DNA of 64,000 nucleotides from CAMLJR01 sp964500675 (GTDB taxonomy: Bacteria; Pseudomonadota; Gammaproteobacteria; Pseudomonadales; CAMLJR01). The DNA lies in the NCBI GenBank assembly GCA_964500675.1, contig CAZCNY010000008.1, forward strand, positions 1 through 64,000, written 5' to 3'. A program made the translations under genes and the position numbers. Positions 1 to 9,228 of this stretch are shown in pieces (position 1 is the stretch's first letter; every line of letters starts with the position of its first letter). The notes under the pieces were generated by a model that had not been told where the DNA came from, did not search any database, and saw nothing but the letters and a program-made list of their open reading frames with translations.

Positions 1-216
1 AAAATTCGATGCAAATATCTACGCTAGGTGGGTCAGTGTTCGGTGCAACTCAACAGAGGGAGGTCCGAGCCGTCTTATTCGAAGCGCAGCGCGCAGCGAT
101 TACCGCTACCGTCACTGTCCAACATGGAATCTCCGAGGGGGAATGCGGCGATTATAGGCTCGCCTTTTATCCTGTCAATATTTATTGATGGATAATCCTG
201 AAATATATGAGTTATT

Positions 217-241
217 CTATCCATCCCCTCCCAGAGGATAG
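217..241. promoter_or_regulatory. inverted repeat over the ribosome binding region of the CsoR/RcnR-type gene
   Basis: CTATCC (217-222) and GGATAG (236-241) form an inverted repeat around a C-rich 13-nt centre, and the right arm ends 5 nt before the GTG at 247. A short GGATaATCC palindrome lies upstream at 190-198. Operators of this repressor family are often short dyads around a G/C tract, so autorepression is a reasonable inference. Nothing else was recognised in 1-246. Confidence 0.4.
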
Positions 242-246
242 GAATT

Positions 247-519
247 GTGACGAACCATCTGACCCACCCCGAAATCATCAAGCGCCTCAAACGCGCCCAA
301 GGCCATCTGCATACGGTGCTCACCATGCTCGGTGAAGGCCGCGATTGCCTCGACATCGCACAGCAATTACACGCGGTTGAGAAAGCCATAGCCAACGCGA
401 AAAAAACGCTCGTGCATGACCATATCGATCACTGCCTTGAGGAAACGGTATTAAGCAAGGGCTCGCGCGAAGCGAAAGCCGCCGTCGAAGAATTCAAAGC
501 GATCACCAAATATTTGTAA
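247..519 (+). CDS. CsoR/RcnR/FrmR-family (DUF156) metal- or aldehyde-sensing repressor
   Basis: This 90-residue all-helical protein belongs to the family of small tetrameric repressors that release DNA on binding Cu(I), Ni/Co or formaldehyde. It shows the family core RLKRAQGHLHTV near residues 13-24, Cys34 in GRDCLDIAQQL, and the LVHDHIDHCLE segment with His59 and Cys63. Those three match the C-H-C positions used by CsoR-type copper sensors. Extra histidines at 57 and 62 make a Ni/Co (RcnR-like) ligand set possible, so the inducer is not settled. It starts at GTG 247 with an AGGA-type ribosome site. An efflux or detoxification gene is usually adjacent, but none is visible within 1.5 kb downstream on this strand. 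Confidence 0.9.
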   Translation: MTNHLTHPEIIKRLKRAQGHLHTVLTMLGEGRDCLDIAQQLHAVEKAIANAKKTLVHDHIDHCLEETVLSKGSREAKAAVEEFKAITKYL

Positions 520-795
520 AAACCGATATTCGTTAGGAGTTGTGCGTGTCGGACAATTCTCTCCCTCAGCCGTCCTGCGCAATCAAGCGCTGCGCTGCGC
601 GTTGAATAAAGACAATCCATCGTTATCGAGCGCGCGGTAGTGATTCCAGATCGACAATGCGCGCTGCTGGCTATCGTGCGCGAATGCTCGAAGCCTGCTA
701 TCGCGCGTTGCATGCCGCCCCTTACCCGCTTTGTGTCGGCGTTTATTGGTGGGGGCCGATGATCGTGGCAAAACTTGGTTTGAGCGCGTGGCGGC
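520..795. other. no recognisable gene
   Basis: These 276 bases separate the DUF156 repressor from the convergent YVTN gene. A ribosome-site-like TTAGGAGT sits at 533-540 before GTG 542, but that frame closes at about 640 after 33 codons. Another frame opens at ATG 657 for 47 codons. Neither product resembles anything I know. It may be the decayed remnant of the repressor's former target gene. Confidence 0.4.
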
Positions 796-1908
796 TTACT
801 TAAAAGCGCTTTTTGTCGGAGAGACCACGACGATTCGAAAAGTATGCGGCTTGTATCGATAGCGCTGAAACGGGGCTTCGGCCATCGGTGGTGCGGCACG
901 ATCAACCGTTGCCGTCGCCAAATAAATTCGATGGCTGTGCGGATCCAGCGCTATTGTGCGCGCGCCGAGCAAGGTCTTGAGCGTCTGCACGACCGTATAG
1001 CGATCGCCGCGAGTATGGCCCACGATCGTCAGTGTGCCGTCCCCATTTGAACTAAACGCAAGGTCCAGAGCCGCATCGAACGCGGCTCCATCGGTTCGTG
1101 ATCCGATGGGAAGTGTCGCGAGTTTTTCGCCACTGTCCGCGGCAACCACCACCAGCGCATTGTTGCGACAACTGACAAACAGCCGTTGCCGCCGCTGATC
1201 CAGCGCTATTCCCGTCGGCTCTGAACACTCGGGGGCGAGATTGTAACGCTTGTCGATGCGTTGCTGCTGCATATCAATCACGGCTATCTGTGCAACATCG
1301 ACGAGATTGACGTACAGATGACCTGTGGCATCGGCAGCCATGAATTCCGGTTCGCCTTCGAGGGAAATCGTACCGATGACGTCATCCTGGGTCGCATCGA
1401 TAACGGTTAAATCGCGGCTATTTCCATTCGCCGCGAACACCCGCTGGGTAGCGGTATCGTAAAGAATGGCATCGGGGTTTTCACCCACCGCAACCGTTTT
1501 GAGCGAGCGCAACGTGACCGAATCAAACACCGTCACAGTCCCCGCGTTGCCGTTGCTGATAAAACCTTGATGTAAATCCGGCGCGAGTGCGATGCCATGA
1601 GCGCTGTCGGTATGCAATATCGAGCCGACTAAATATTTTTTTGCGACATTTAGAACATCGACGCGATCGCTGTGAGCGATAAACAAATGATGATGTTTCG
1701 CGTCCAGCGTTAGGGTATCCCAGCGCACATCACCCGGCACGGGAATGGTGTCCGTCACGATATAGCGGGGCTTGGCAGCCCAACCTTGTGATGAAAACAA
1801 AAACGCCGCGATCAGGATTCGAGCGAGAATAAAAATCCAATGATTAACTGAGATTGGAAGAGATCGACGTATCACGATGGTCCTCATGAGCAAGGCAACA
1901 GTCTCCAT
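796..1908 (-). CDS. YVTN-type beta-propeller protein, exported
   Basis: The 370-residue product has a hydrophobic segment at about residues 24-44 ending SSQGWAAKP, consistent with a signal sequence. It then carries repeated 40-residue blades typical of YncE/YVTN propellers, for example LFIAHSDRVDVLN, GFISNGNAGTVTVFD, VFAANGNSRDLTVID and LFVSCRNNALVVV. Such proteins are periplasmic scaffolds and their ligands are rarely known. Met9 or a later Met could be the true start, because the N-terminal extension before the signal is long. It lies 124 bp downstream of the broken MipA/OmpV gene, in the same direction as the kinase and regulator, so it may be the last gene of that operon. A role in envelope metal handling is inference from context only. 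Confidence 0.8.
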   Translation of the reverse strand: METVALLMRTIVIRRSLPISVNHWIFILARILIAAFLFSSQGWAAKPRYIVTDTIPVPGDVRWDTLTLDAKHHHLFIAHSDRVDVLNVAKKYLVGSILHTDSAHGIALAPDLHQGFISNGNAGTVTVFDSVTLRSLKTVAVGENPDAILYDTATQRVFAANGNSRDLTVIDATQDDVIGTISLEGEPEFMAADATGHLYVNLVDVAQIAVIDMQQQRIDKRYNLAPECSEPTGIALDQRRQRLFVSCRNNALVVVAADSGEKLATLPIGSRTDGAAFDAALDLAFSSNGDGTLTIVGHTRGDRYTVVQTLKTLLGARTIALDPHSHRIYLATATVDRAAPPMAEAPFQRYRYKPHTFRIVVVSPTKSAFK

Positions 1909-2032
1909 AAAATCTATTTTTAGTGCGACCCTATTACAATACAGGTGAATGGTCTACGGTTCATGCACAACAACGGCAGCGCTGTTTGATGCACCATCGA
2001 GTCGATGTGCATCGTGTGTAGCGGTTGCCGCT

Positions 2033-2805
2033 TCACTGAAACCGATACGTGATAAATAGATTACCCGTCGTATAAACCGAGCGCTCGAGTAGCGGACTCT
2101 CCGCCGCTGTGCGCGTGTAGCGTAAGATGCCCGCACTGGTAGTGATCACCCAGTATTTGCATTCGACGCCGAGCGTTGTAGTGATGTCGAACAACCCCGC
2201 TCCCGGCGTGTACATCGAATAACCCGAGCGCACCGATTGCGGTGCGGAGACGCCGTAAAACGCCTGCGTAAATTTCGTATCACCGCCCATCCCGAGTACA
2301 TCGACAAAACCATCGAGCGATGACGCGAGTGGAAATCCGGCCGTCATTTCCAGCAGATAATTCCAACCGCGGCTGCCGTCGATCGATTTGCCGCCGCGCG
2401 CATAAATATCGAGCGCATTACCGAGTGGTTGCCACTCCGCGAAAAACGATGGCGCGAGCGACGCGTTGACATCGCCCAGGCCGCTATAGCGCCGATCCGC
2501 GGCTGCTTCGCGACCGTATTGATAGGTCATTGTCGGCCCCATCGAAAACGGTTGCGTGTTGACCAGCTTATAGCCGATCCCCGTGCTCAGGCCCGCAAAA
2601 AACCGGCACGCGCATAGTTGAAGTCGAAATAGGGCAGCCAGCGCGGTGCGGTCAATAGACCGCGGCTTGGCGATATCACACCGTAGCTTTCGCCTAGCGA
2701 TACCTCCCCTTGATCGAATGCCGCGGCCATTGCCGTTGATACATCGAGTAAGTACACGCTGGCAAATAAAAAAATAATGCGCAGATCGCTCGATATCATC
2801 GTCAC
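2033..2805 (-). pseudogene. MipA/OmpV-family outer membrane protein, frameshifted in a homopolymer
   Basis: The first part (from GTG 2805, or ATG 2799) encodes a signal peptide ending STAMAAAF and the start of a barrel, then stops just after ARAGF. The rest continues in another frame as GIGYKLVN...TYQYGREAAADRRY to a C-terminal FITYRFQ. Adding one base to the run of six A at 2597-2602 (T on the coding strand) restores AGFFAGLSTGIGYKL. This aligns with the intact paralogue at 13787-14596 (ANVVADLQSGIGYKI). The rest of the gene is well conserved and ends in an aromatic barrel residue region, so the break is recent, reversible or a base-calling error. It begins 15 bp after the kinase stop codon, as part of that operon. 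MipA/OmpV proteins are outer membrane barrels, some linked to murein enzyme scaffolding and antimicrobial response. Confidence 0.8.
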
Positions 2806-2820
2806 CCGACCGCTGAGAAA

Positions 2821-4227
2821 TTACGCAGCAGACTGTCGGGAAAGCCCCGTTGGAAAAACAATTTCAATACGAGTACCTGTTCCTTGCGGGTTGTCGAGAA
2901 TTCGTAAGCGCGCGCAATGCGCGGCGGCGATTTCGTTCGCAATGGCTAACCCGAGTCCACAGCCATTGCCCTTGGCGCCCGGACTGCGATAGAACCGCTC
3001 AAGCACCCGTGTGCGCTCTGCGTTCGGAATACCGGCACCGTTGTCGTCGATAACGAGCGTGACCGGAGAATCCCGATTTAACTTGACGGTAACCTGACCG
3101 CCGGCATCGCCATATTGCAGCGCATTGTCGATCAAGTTGCCAAGTAGCTGCCGAAGCAGCTGCGCGTCGGCTTGCACTACAACCCCCGATTCCGGCCCTT
3201 CATAACCCAAATCGATACGGCGGGAAAGCGCATTGTCTATCCATTCCTCCAATTCACTGCGAACCAGTTCAGCCAGATCGATATTCTGCATCGCCAATGT
3301 TTGCTGTACGGATTGTTCTGATCGCGCCAGCGTCATCAGTTGTTGCACCAAGTGCTGCGAGCGCGCGACAGCGTTGAGCACGTCCGACAGCGCTTCTTTA
3401 TGCTGTTGCGGATCGGGCTCGCGCAGCGCACGTTCGGCTTGCAAATGCAGTGTTGCCAACGGTGTTCTTAATTGATGCGCGGCGTTGGCGATGAAGCGGC
3501 GTTGCAGTTCGTGCGCTTCCGCCAATTTGGCGATGAGTTGATTGATCGCATCCAGCAGCGGTTTTACTTCGACTGGAGATTGTTCCGCGTTGTCGAACGG
3601 AACCAACGCTGTGGCATCGTATTGAGACAAGCGCGCGCTGATGTTGTGAACGCGTTGCAAACTCGAATTCACCGCATACCAAACTGCGGCGCCGGCTAAC
3701 ACCAATGCGAGTGCCGACAGTGGGATAATCAGCCCTAAAATATCGATCGCCAGCGATTCGCGCTTGTGCTTGGTTTCGGCCACTTGAATAAGCGCCGTGT
3801 TGGCAGGGTCGAGCGGATCGGCAATGAGCAATGCAACGATACGCGTCGGCATGCCGTTGATGACACCATCGTAAAATCGTGGAGTATTGCGGATTAATTT
3901 TCCGCCCGGCAAAGGAAATTCGGCTGTCGTAAAAACAGAACCCGAGCGCGAAGAGATAACTTGTTCAAAAATACGATCGACGCTGTCCCACTCAAACATT
4001 TGAATGGCGGATGGCGGGAGTTCCAGGGCCACTTTGCCGCCGTTGAATTGGACTTGTTGACCGAGCGTCATGGCCGAATCGTAAAGCCAGCGGTCGTATA
4101 CCGTTGAGCCAATGTGCCGCGCATACATAAAAGCGGCGATGACGCCCACTGCCAATATCAGCGATAACGGTGGAATCAAGCGCAAAAATAATTGCCCTTG
4201 CACACTGTTGATAAAGCGTTTATTCAT
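2821..4227 (-). CDS. sensor histidine kinase (QseC/TctE/PmrB-like)
   Basis: This 468-residue inner membrane kinase has transmembrane segments at about 14-34 and 162-186 flanking a periplasmic sensor domain of about 125 residues. The phosphoacceptor His251 lies in NAAHQLRTPLATL. Downstream are the N box NLIDNALQYG, the DDNGAGIP ATP-lid motif and GCGLGLAIA. It starts inside the regulator gene (8-nt overlap, ATGAATAA), so the pair is translationally coupled. Divergence from an RND pump operon suggests it senses a metal or envelope-toxic compound, but the sequence does not reveal the ligand. Confidence 0.93.
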   Translation of the reverse strand: MNKRFINSVQGQLFLRLIPPLSLILAVGVIAAFMYARHIGSTVYDRWLYDSAMTLGQQVQFNGGKVALELPPSAIQMFEWDSVDRIFEQVISSRSGSVFTTAEFPLPGGKLIRNTPRFYDGVINGMPTRIVALLIADPLDPANTALIQVAETKHKRESLAIDILGLIIPLSALALVLAGAAVWYAVNSSLQRVHNISARLSQYDATALVPFDNAEQSPVEVKPLLDAINQLIAKLAEAHELQRRFIANAAHQLRTPLATLHLQAERALREPDPQQHKEALSDVLNAVARSQHLVQQLMTLARSEQSVQQTLAMQNIDLAELVRSELEEWIDNALSRRIDLGYEGPESGVVVQADAQLLRQLLGNLIDNALQYGDAGGQVTVKLNRDSPVTLVIDDNGAGIPNAERTRVLERFYRSPGAKGNGCGLGLAIANEIAAAHCARLRILDNPQGTGTRIEIVFPTGLSRQSAA

Positions 4228-4897
4228 GAAGGAGCTGCTCTAGCCGGTAACCAAGACCGCGTACACTGCGAATGCCGACCGCCGCGCCCGCCTCTTCGAG
4301 TTTGCGGCGCAATCGACTGACAAACACCTCGATCGCTGCCGGACTGATATCGTCATTCCAGGTGTACATCGATTCCAGCAACTGATTTTTACTGACAATG
4401 CGACCGGACCGCTGCAACAGTTGTTCGAGCACGGCGAATTCGCGGGCTGTCAACGGTAATTCATTCTCATCAACTTTTGCACATCGCGATTTCGTATCGA
4501 GCGTGACCCTGCCGAACGCGATCGATTCGTTAATCATTCTGCCGCGGCGCAGCAGCGCACGCATGCGCGCTTCAAGTTCGGATAGCGCGAACGGCTTGAC
4601 CAAATAGTCATCGGCTCCTGCATCGAGCCCGTCGATGCGGTCTTGCAATGCATCGCGCGCCGTCAAAACCAATATCGGACATTCCAATTTGCGTTGGCGT
4701 AACTGACGCATGACGTCGATGCCATCGCAATCGGGAAGGCCTAAATCGAGAATCACGAATTCATAAAATGTAATCGCGCACGCGCTGAGAGCGGCTTCTG
4801 CGCTATGCACCTGGTCCGCCACGAAATGCGATTGCGCGAGTGCGCTCACCAACCCGGCGGCCAATTCGCGATCATCCTCAACGACTAGCACACGCAA
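4220..4897 (-). CDS. OmpR-family response regulator
   Basis: The 225-residue product has an N-terminal receiver domain with acidic VVEDD, phosphoacceptor Asp51 in VILDLGLPDCDG and the conserved Lys in DYLVKPFAL. A C-terminal winged helix follows, with LTAREFAVLEQLL and the recognition-helix region VFVSRLRRKL. It is transcribed away from the adaptor-RND-OMF operon and overlaps the downstream kinase by 8 nt. The 82-bp gap to the adaptor gene carries an 11-bp-period direct repeat of the kind such regulators bind as tandem monomers. Control of both arms is therefore likely. Confidence 0.94.
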   Translation of the reverse strand: MRVLVVEDDRELAAGLVSALAQSHFVADQVHSAEAALSACAITFYEFVILDLGLPDCDGIDVMRQLRQRKLECPILVLTARDALQDRIDGLDAGADDYLVKPFALSELEARMRALLRRGRMINESIAFGRVTLDTKSRCAKVDENELPLTAREFAVLEQLLQRSGRIVSKNQLLESMYTWNDDISPAAIEVFVSRLRRKLEEAGAAVGIRSVRGLGYRLEQLLHE

Positions 4898-4911
4898 AAT
4901 AAAAAACTCAC

Positions 4912-4931
4912 AGAAAGGTTAGAGAAAGGTT
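4912..4931. promoter_or_regulatory. 11-bp-period direct repeat, candidate response-regulator box
   Basis: AGAAAGGTT occurs at 4912-4920 and again at 4923-4931, an exact 9-bp repeat with start-to-start spacing of 11 bp. Head-to-tail repeats one helical turn apart are the usual target of OmpR/PhoB-type regulators. The site lies between the regulator gene and the divergent efflux operon. Binding by the product of 4220-4897 is inferred. Confidence 0.6.
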
Positions 4932-4979
4932 CATCAGATAGTCTAAGCACTTACGCTTTGATTTTTCTCAGTCGATTAT

Positions 4980-5975
4980 ATGGTTAAACACGCGCTCCGT
5001 ATTCTAGGCTTCGCCTGGATCATCGCCACCGTTATTTTGCAATGCGGTTGTCATCGCGACTCGACGGAAAGCCCGCACGCAGCGCAACCCTTGACTGCAA
5101 TTTCAAACGCGAACGCGAAATCAGCCGACGCCGCGGTGGAGCTTTCGCCCAGCCAGCTCAGCGCTATCAAAATCGAGCCTGTCGGTATTTATGCTTTTTC
5201 GGTTGAAAAAGAAGGCATGGGCAATATCGATTTCGACGAGGATGTAGCGTTGGTGCAGGCTGAATCCACGTTAGTGAGTGCCGCGGCGACGTTTGAACTC
5301 AGCCGCAAGGCATTGGCACGCGCTCAGGATTTATACACCGATGGAACCGGTGTCGCGCAAAAAGAATTGGAGCAAGCCATTTCCGATCATCAATCGGCGG
5401 AAGGGGCGTTACAAGCCGCGCGCGATGCCGTGCGTGCCTTGGGCAAAACCGACGCTGAAATCGATCGCATAATTGCCGCGCGCAAAATTGACAGCACAAA
5501 CACAGCGCTTAAATGGCTGGTCGCGAACGTTGCCGAAAGCGATCTGCCGGCGATCAAACTCGGACAGCCGGTCGTGTTCACTGTCGCGGCTTATCCGGCT
5601 CGTCAGTTTCATGGCAGGGTTGCGAAAATTTACGCAATCGTCGATTCCGCTACGCACCGCGGCAAAATTCGCTGCGATATTACCGATCCCAACAACGAAT
5701 TAACGCCCGGCATGCTCGCGAATTTTGCGATTCGCGTGCAGGCCCCGGCGGATGCCGTGGCCGTTCCATCCGATGCGCTGGTGCGCGAAGGCGACGGCAC
5801 GATCACGGCTTGGGTGACAAACGACCGCCATCGCTTCCAGCAAAAAATCGTCAAGGCGGGGCTACGGCAAAATGATCGCGTGCAAATTTTAGAGGGATTG
5901 GCGCGCAATGATCTGGTAGTGACCGAGGGCGCGGTATTCCTCAGCAACTTATTGCAGTCGCCGCCGACCGATTAA
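4980..5975 (+). CDS. RND efflux periplasmic adaptor (CusB/CzcB/HlyD family)
   Basis: The 331-residue protein has a hydrophobic N-terminal segment ending in Cys-Gly-Cys (about residues 22-24), a possible but non-canonical lipidation site. Next come a short helical hairpin (residues about 95-165), a lipoyl/barrel region with KWLVANVAESDLPAIKLGQPVVF, and the beta-barrel/membrane-proximal region PADAVAVPSDALVREGDG. This is the hexameric adaptor that joins the RND pump to the outer membrane factor. It is shorter than typical CusB (about 400 residues) and has no His-rich metal-binding N-terminus. It starts at ATG 4980 with no strong Shine-Dalgarno. The pump gene follows 15 bp later. Confidence 0.9.
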   Translation: MVKHALRILGFAWIIATVILQCGCHRDSTESPHAAQPLTAISNANAKSADAAVELSPSQLSAIKIEPVGIYAFSVEKEGMGNIDFDEDVALVQAESTLVSAAATFELSRKALARAQDLYTDGTGVAQKELEQAISDHQSAEGALQAARDAVRALGKTDAEIDRIIAARKIDSTNTALKWLVANVAESDLPAIKLGQPVVFTVAAYPARQFHGRVAKIYAIVDSATHRGKIRCDITDPNNELTPGMLANFAIRVQAPADAVAVPSDALVREGDGTITAWVTNDRHRFQQKIVKAGLRQNDRVQILEGLARNDLVVTEGAVFLSNLLQSPPTD

Positions 5976-5990
5976 TCGAATATTTTTATT

Positions 5991-8900
5991 ATGTTCAAAA
6001 ACCTGCTCGCGTTTTGCCTGAGCCGCCGCGCTATCGTAGTGCTCGTCCTGCTGATGTTCGCGGGTGCCGGCATATTTGCCTTCCGCAAACTCAATATCGA
6101 AGCATATCCGAATCCCACGCCCGTCATTCTTGAAATCACGGCGCAAGCGCCGGGCCTTTCCGCCGAGGAAATGGAGCGTTATTACACGCGCCCGATCGAA
6201 ATCGGTTTGTACACGACTCCCGGAATCGATGTTATTCGTTCGACTTCGTTTTATGGCTTGTCGTTCGTACGCGTCGTTTTCAAATACGGCGTCGATTATC
6301 ACTTCGCCTATGCGCAGGCGGCGATTGCGCTGCAACAAAACGTGAGCCTGCCGGGCGGACAAACGCCCACCATTCAACAAAACAGCACCACGGGGGAAAT
6401 TTATCGCTACCAAATCATCGGACCGAAACATTTCGGTCTCGCCAATTTGCGCACGGTGCAGGATTGGATCGTGCGGCGTCGCTTACTCACGATTCCCGGC
6501 ATTGTGCAGGTCAACAGTTGGGGCGGTCCCACCAAGCAATTCGATGTGGACGTCGATCCGCATAAGCTGGAAGCGTTCAACCTCACCGTGCCGCAGGTAT
6601 TGCAGGCATTGAGCAATGCGAATTTGAATGTCGGCGGACGCGAAATTCGCATCGGCCAGCAGTCAATCAATATTCGCGGTATCGGATTAATCGACGACGG
6701 CGGCAACGACGATTTGACGCAGGGCTACAAAACTGACGATATCGAAAATATCGTGTTAACGCAGGTTAAGGGCGTGCCGGTATTGATTAAAGATGTCGCC
6801 AAGGTATCTGTCGGCCAGGTGCCGCGCCTGGGCATTTGGGGGCGCGATAAGGAAGACGACGCGGTAGCGGGCACGGTGGTGATGAGTCGCATCGAACGCA
6901 CCAATGACATGCTGCCGAAAGTGAAAGCCGCGATCGCGCAAATGAATCGCGACGGCAGTTTACCTGCCGGCGTGAAAATAATTCCGTATTACGATCGCGC
7001 ATCGTTGCTCGCGGTGACCACGCACACCGTCCTGCACAATCTCCTGTTCGGCTGTGTGCTGATATTTTTAATTCAATGGCTTTTTCTCGGCGATCTGCGC
7101 AGCGCGATCATTGTCGGTCTCAATATCCCGTTTGCACTGCTGTTCGCCGTCATTCTATTGGTCATGCAAGGTGAGAGCGCAAATCTATTATCTGTCGGTG
7201 CCGTTGATCTCGGCATCATCGTCGATTCAGCCGTGATTCTTGTTGAAAATATTTTTCGCAACTTCCAGCGCAGTTCGGAAGAAAAGCAGAATTTGCTGCA
7301 GCAGCTCGGCGAAGGTTTGTTCGGCTCCGATCCGACGCGCGCACCGCAGCATGCCATGCCGGTGCATGGTTGGACGGATCGCTTGCGTTTAATCTTGATC
7401 AGCGCGCTGCAAGTCGATCGCGCGGTATTCTTCTCCGCACTGATCACCGTCGCGGGGTTTGTACCGCTGTTCACGATGCAGGGCGTCGAGGGCCAGATTT
7501 TCGGGCCTATGGCACGCACCTATGCGTATGCGTTAGGCGGGGCGTTACTCGCGACGTTTACCATTACGCCCGTGTTGGCTTCGCTGATACTTCCCGAGCA
7601 CGTTAAGGAAACCGAAACGGTTATTGTGCGCGCTTTGCATCGCTTGTATGGCTCGGCACTGCGCTTTTCGCTTAACCGCCGCTATTGGGTAATCGGTGCC
7701 GGCACGGTGTTTTTGCTGATTGCCGGTGTTTTGAGTTCCCGCCTCGGCAGCGAATTTTTACCCGCGCTGGAGGAAGGCAATTTATGGATTCGCGCGTCGA
7801 TGCCGATGACTCTATCGCTCGCGGACGGCGAAGCCGCCGCGCATAAAATGCGTTTGATTCTGCTGCGCCATCCCGAAGTCATCACGGTGGCTTCGCAGCA
7901 CGGCCGGCCCGATGACGGCAGCGATGCCTCGCCGTTTTCCAACGTCGAATTATTTGCGCCGCTCAAACCGAAAGAGCAATGGCCGGCGGGGCAAACCAAA
8001 GAAAAACTCATCGCGCAAATTCAACGCGAATTCGACAATGAATTGCCCGGCATCGTGTTTAACTTTTCGCAATATATTCAAGACAATATTCAGGAAGGCA
8101 TTTCTGGTGTCAAAGGCGCCAACTCGGTCAAAATTATCGGCCCCAATCTCGATACGCTCACACGACTGGCAACACAAGTGCGCGATGAAATGCAAAAGGT
8201 GCGCGGCATTGCCGATCTCGGAATTTTTCCCGTGCTCGGTCAACCCAATCTCGATATCAAAGTCGATCGCGCCAAAGCCGCGCGTTATGGGCTCAACACC
8301 GGCGATATCAACACGGTCATCCAAGCCGCACTCGGCGGCGTTTCGGCCACCACCGTGCTGGAAGGCGACCGCCAATTCGATGTCGCGGTGCGGTTTCCGC
8401 CGCAATATCGCGACAGCATCGAAAAAATCGGCAATATCAAAATCGCTTATCCCACCGGCACTGGCAGTAATGGTTATGTTCCGTTGCGCGAACTTGCGAC
8501 GATTTCTGTGGATACCGGCGCGGCGTGGATTTATCACGAGAGCACCGAGCGCTTCATCCCCATTAAATTCAGCGTGCGCGATCGCGATCTGGGCAGCACC
8601 GTCGCCGAGGCGCAACAGCGTATCGCGCAACATATCCAATTGCCCACGGGCTATCGCATGGTATGGGCCGGCGAATTCGGTCAACTCCAAGCGGCGAAGC
8701 AGCGGCTCTTCATCATCGTGCCGATCACACTGCTGCTGATTTTTGGTTTGCTCTACAGTCTGTTCAACCGCCTGCTCGAATGTCTGCTCACGCTCGCGGG
8801 CATTCCGTTTGCGATCGCGGGCGGTGCTCTTGCACTTTATGTGTCGGGTCTTAATTTCAGTATTTCCGCAGCGATCGGTTTCATTTCCATTTTCGGCGTG

Positions 8901-9203
8901 TCGGTCATGAACGGCATTTTACTGATGACGAATTATCAGCAGGCGTTAACCCAAAATAAGCCGCCGCTGGAAGCGATGTTTCATGCTGCCTTCACGTTGA
9001 TGCGGCCGCTGCTCATGATCAGTTTGTCGGCGTGCATCGGACTTTTTCCCGCCGCGATTTCCACCGGCATCGGCAGCGAAGTGCAGCGCCCGCTGGCGAC
9101 GGTTATCGTAGGCGGCATGCTGGTCGGCCCCATCATGCTGCTGCTCGTGGTGCCGGCGCTCAAGATGATTTTTTTAAGCCGCGAGCGGAAGGCAACCGCG
9201 TGA
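5991..9203 (+). CDS. CusA/CzcA-like RND efflux pump
   Basis: At 1070 residues this is a full-length RND inner membrane transporter with two halves. TM1 is at about residues 12-30, followed by the porter domain (NIEAYPNPTPVILEITAQAPG) and a TM2-6 block. The second half repeats this layout from about residue 560 (NRRYWVIGAGTVFLLI) to the end. The proton-relay segment in TM4 reads VDLGIIVDSAVILVEN, keeping the Asp and Glu of the heavy-metal-efflux subfamily signature but with Ser where Gly is usual. Porter-domain wording (SAEEMERYYTRPIE, GIDVIRSTS) also resembles heavy-metal pumps. The substrate is not proven. It is the central gene of adaptor-pump-OMF, probably regulated by the divergent two-component pair. 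Confidence 0.92.
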   Translation: MFKNLLAFCLSRRAIVVLVLLMFAGAGIFAFRKLNIEAYPNPTPVILEITAQAPGLSAEEMERYYTRPIEIGLYTTPGIDVIRSTSFYGLSFVRVVFKYGVDYHFAYAQAAIALQQNVSLPGGQTPTIQQNSTTGEIYRYQIIGPKHFGLANLRTVQDWIVRRRLLTIPGIVQVNSWGGPTKQFDVDVDPHKLEAFNLTVPQVLQALSNANLNVGGREIRIGQQSINIRGIGLIDDGGNDDLTQGYKTDDIENIVLTQVKGVPVLIKDVAKVSVGQVPRLGIWGRDKEDDAVAGTVVMSRIERTNDMLPKVKAAIAQMNRDGSLPAGVKIIPYYDRASLLAVTTHTVLHNLLFGCVLIFLIQWLFLGDLRSAIIVGLNIPFALLFAVILLVMQGESANLLSVGAVDLGIIVDSAVILVENIFRNFQRSSEEKQNLLQQLGEGLFGSDPTRAPQHAMPVHGWTDRLRLILISALQVDRAVFFSALITVAGFVPLFTMQGVEGQIFGPMARTYAYALGGALLATFTITPVLASLILPEHVKETETVIVRALHRLYGSALRFSLNRRYWVIGAGTVFLLIAGVLSSRLGSEFLPALEEGNLWIRASMPMTLSLADGEAAAHKMRLILLRHPEVITVASQHGRPDDGSDASPFSNVELFAPLKPKEQWPAGQTKEKLIAQIQREFDNELPGIVFNFSQYIQDNIQEGISGVKGANSVKIIGPNLDTLTRLATQVRDEMQKVRGIADLGIFPVLGQPNLDIKVDRAKAARYGLNTGDINTVIQAALGGVSATTVLEGDRQFDVAVRFPPQYRDSIEKIGNIKIAYPTGTGSNGYVPLRELATISVDTGAAWIYHESTERFIPIKFSVRDRDLGSTVAEAQQRIAQHIQLPTGYRMVWAGEFGQLQAAKQRLFIIVPITLLLIFGLLYSLFNRLLECLLTLAGIPFAIAGGALALYVSGLNFSISAAIGFISIFGVSVMNGILLMTNYQQALTQNKPPLEAMFHAAFTLMRPLLMISLSACIGLFPAAISTGIGSEVQRPLATVIVGGMLVGPIMLLLVVPALKMIFLSRERKATA

Positions 9204-9228
9204 ACCGCGCTCAGGTGAGGATGGTGTG

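Noticed and set aside
75..222. A possible short minus-strand gene divergent from the DUF156 repressor
   Set aside because: The G-rich ribosome-like sequence abuts the ATG, the product is unrecognised, and it overlaps the proposed operator region.
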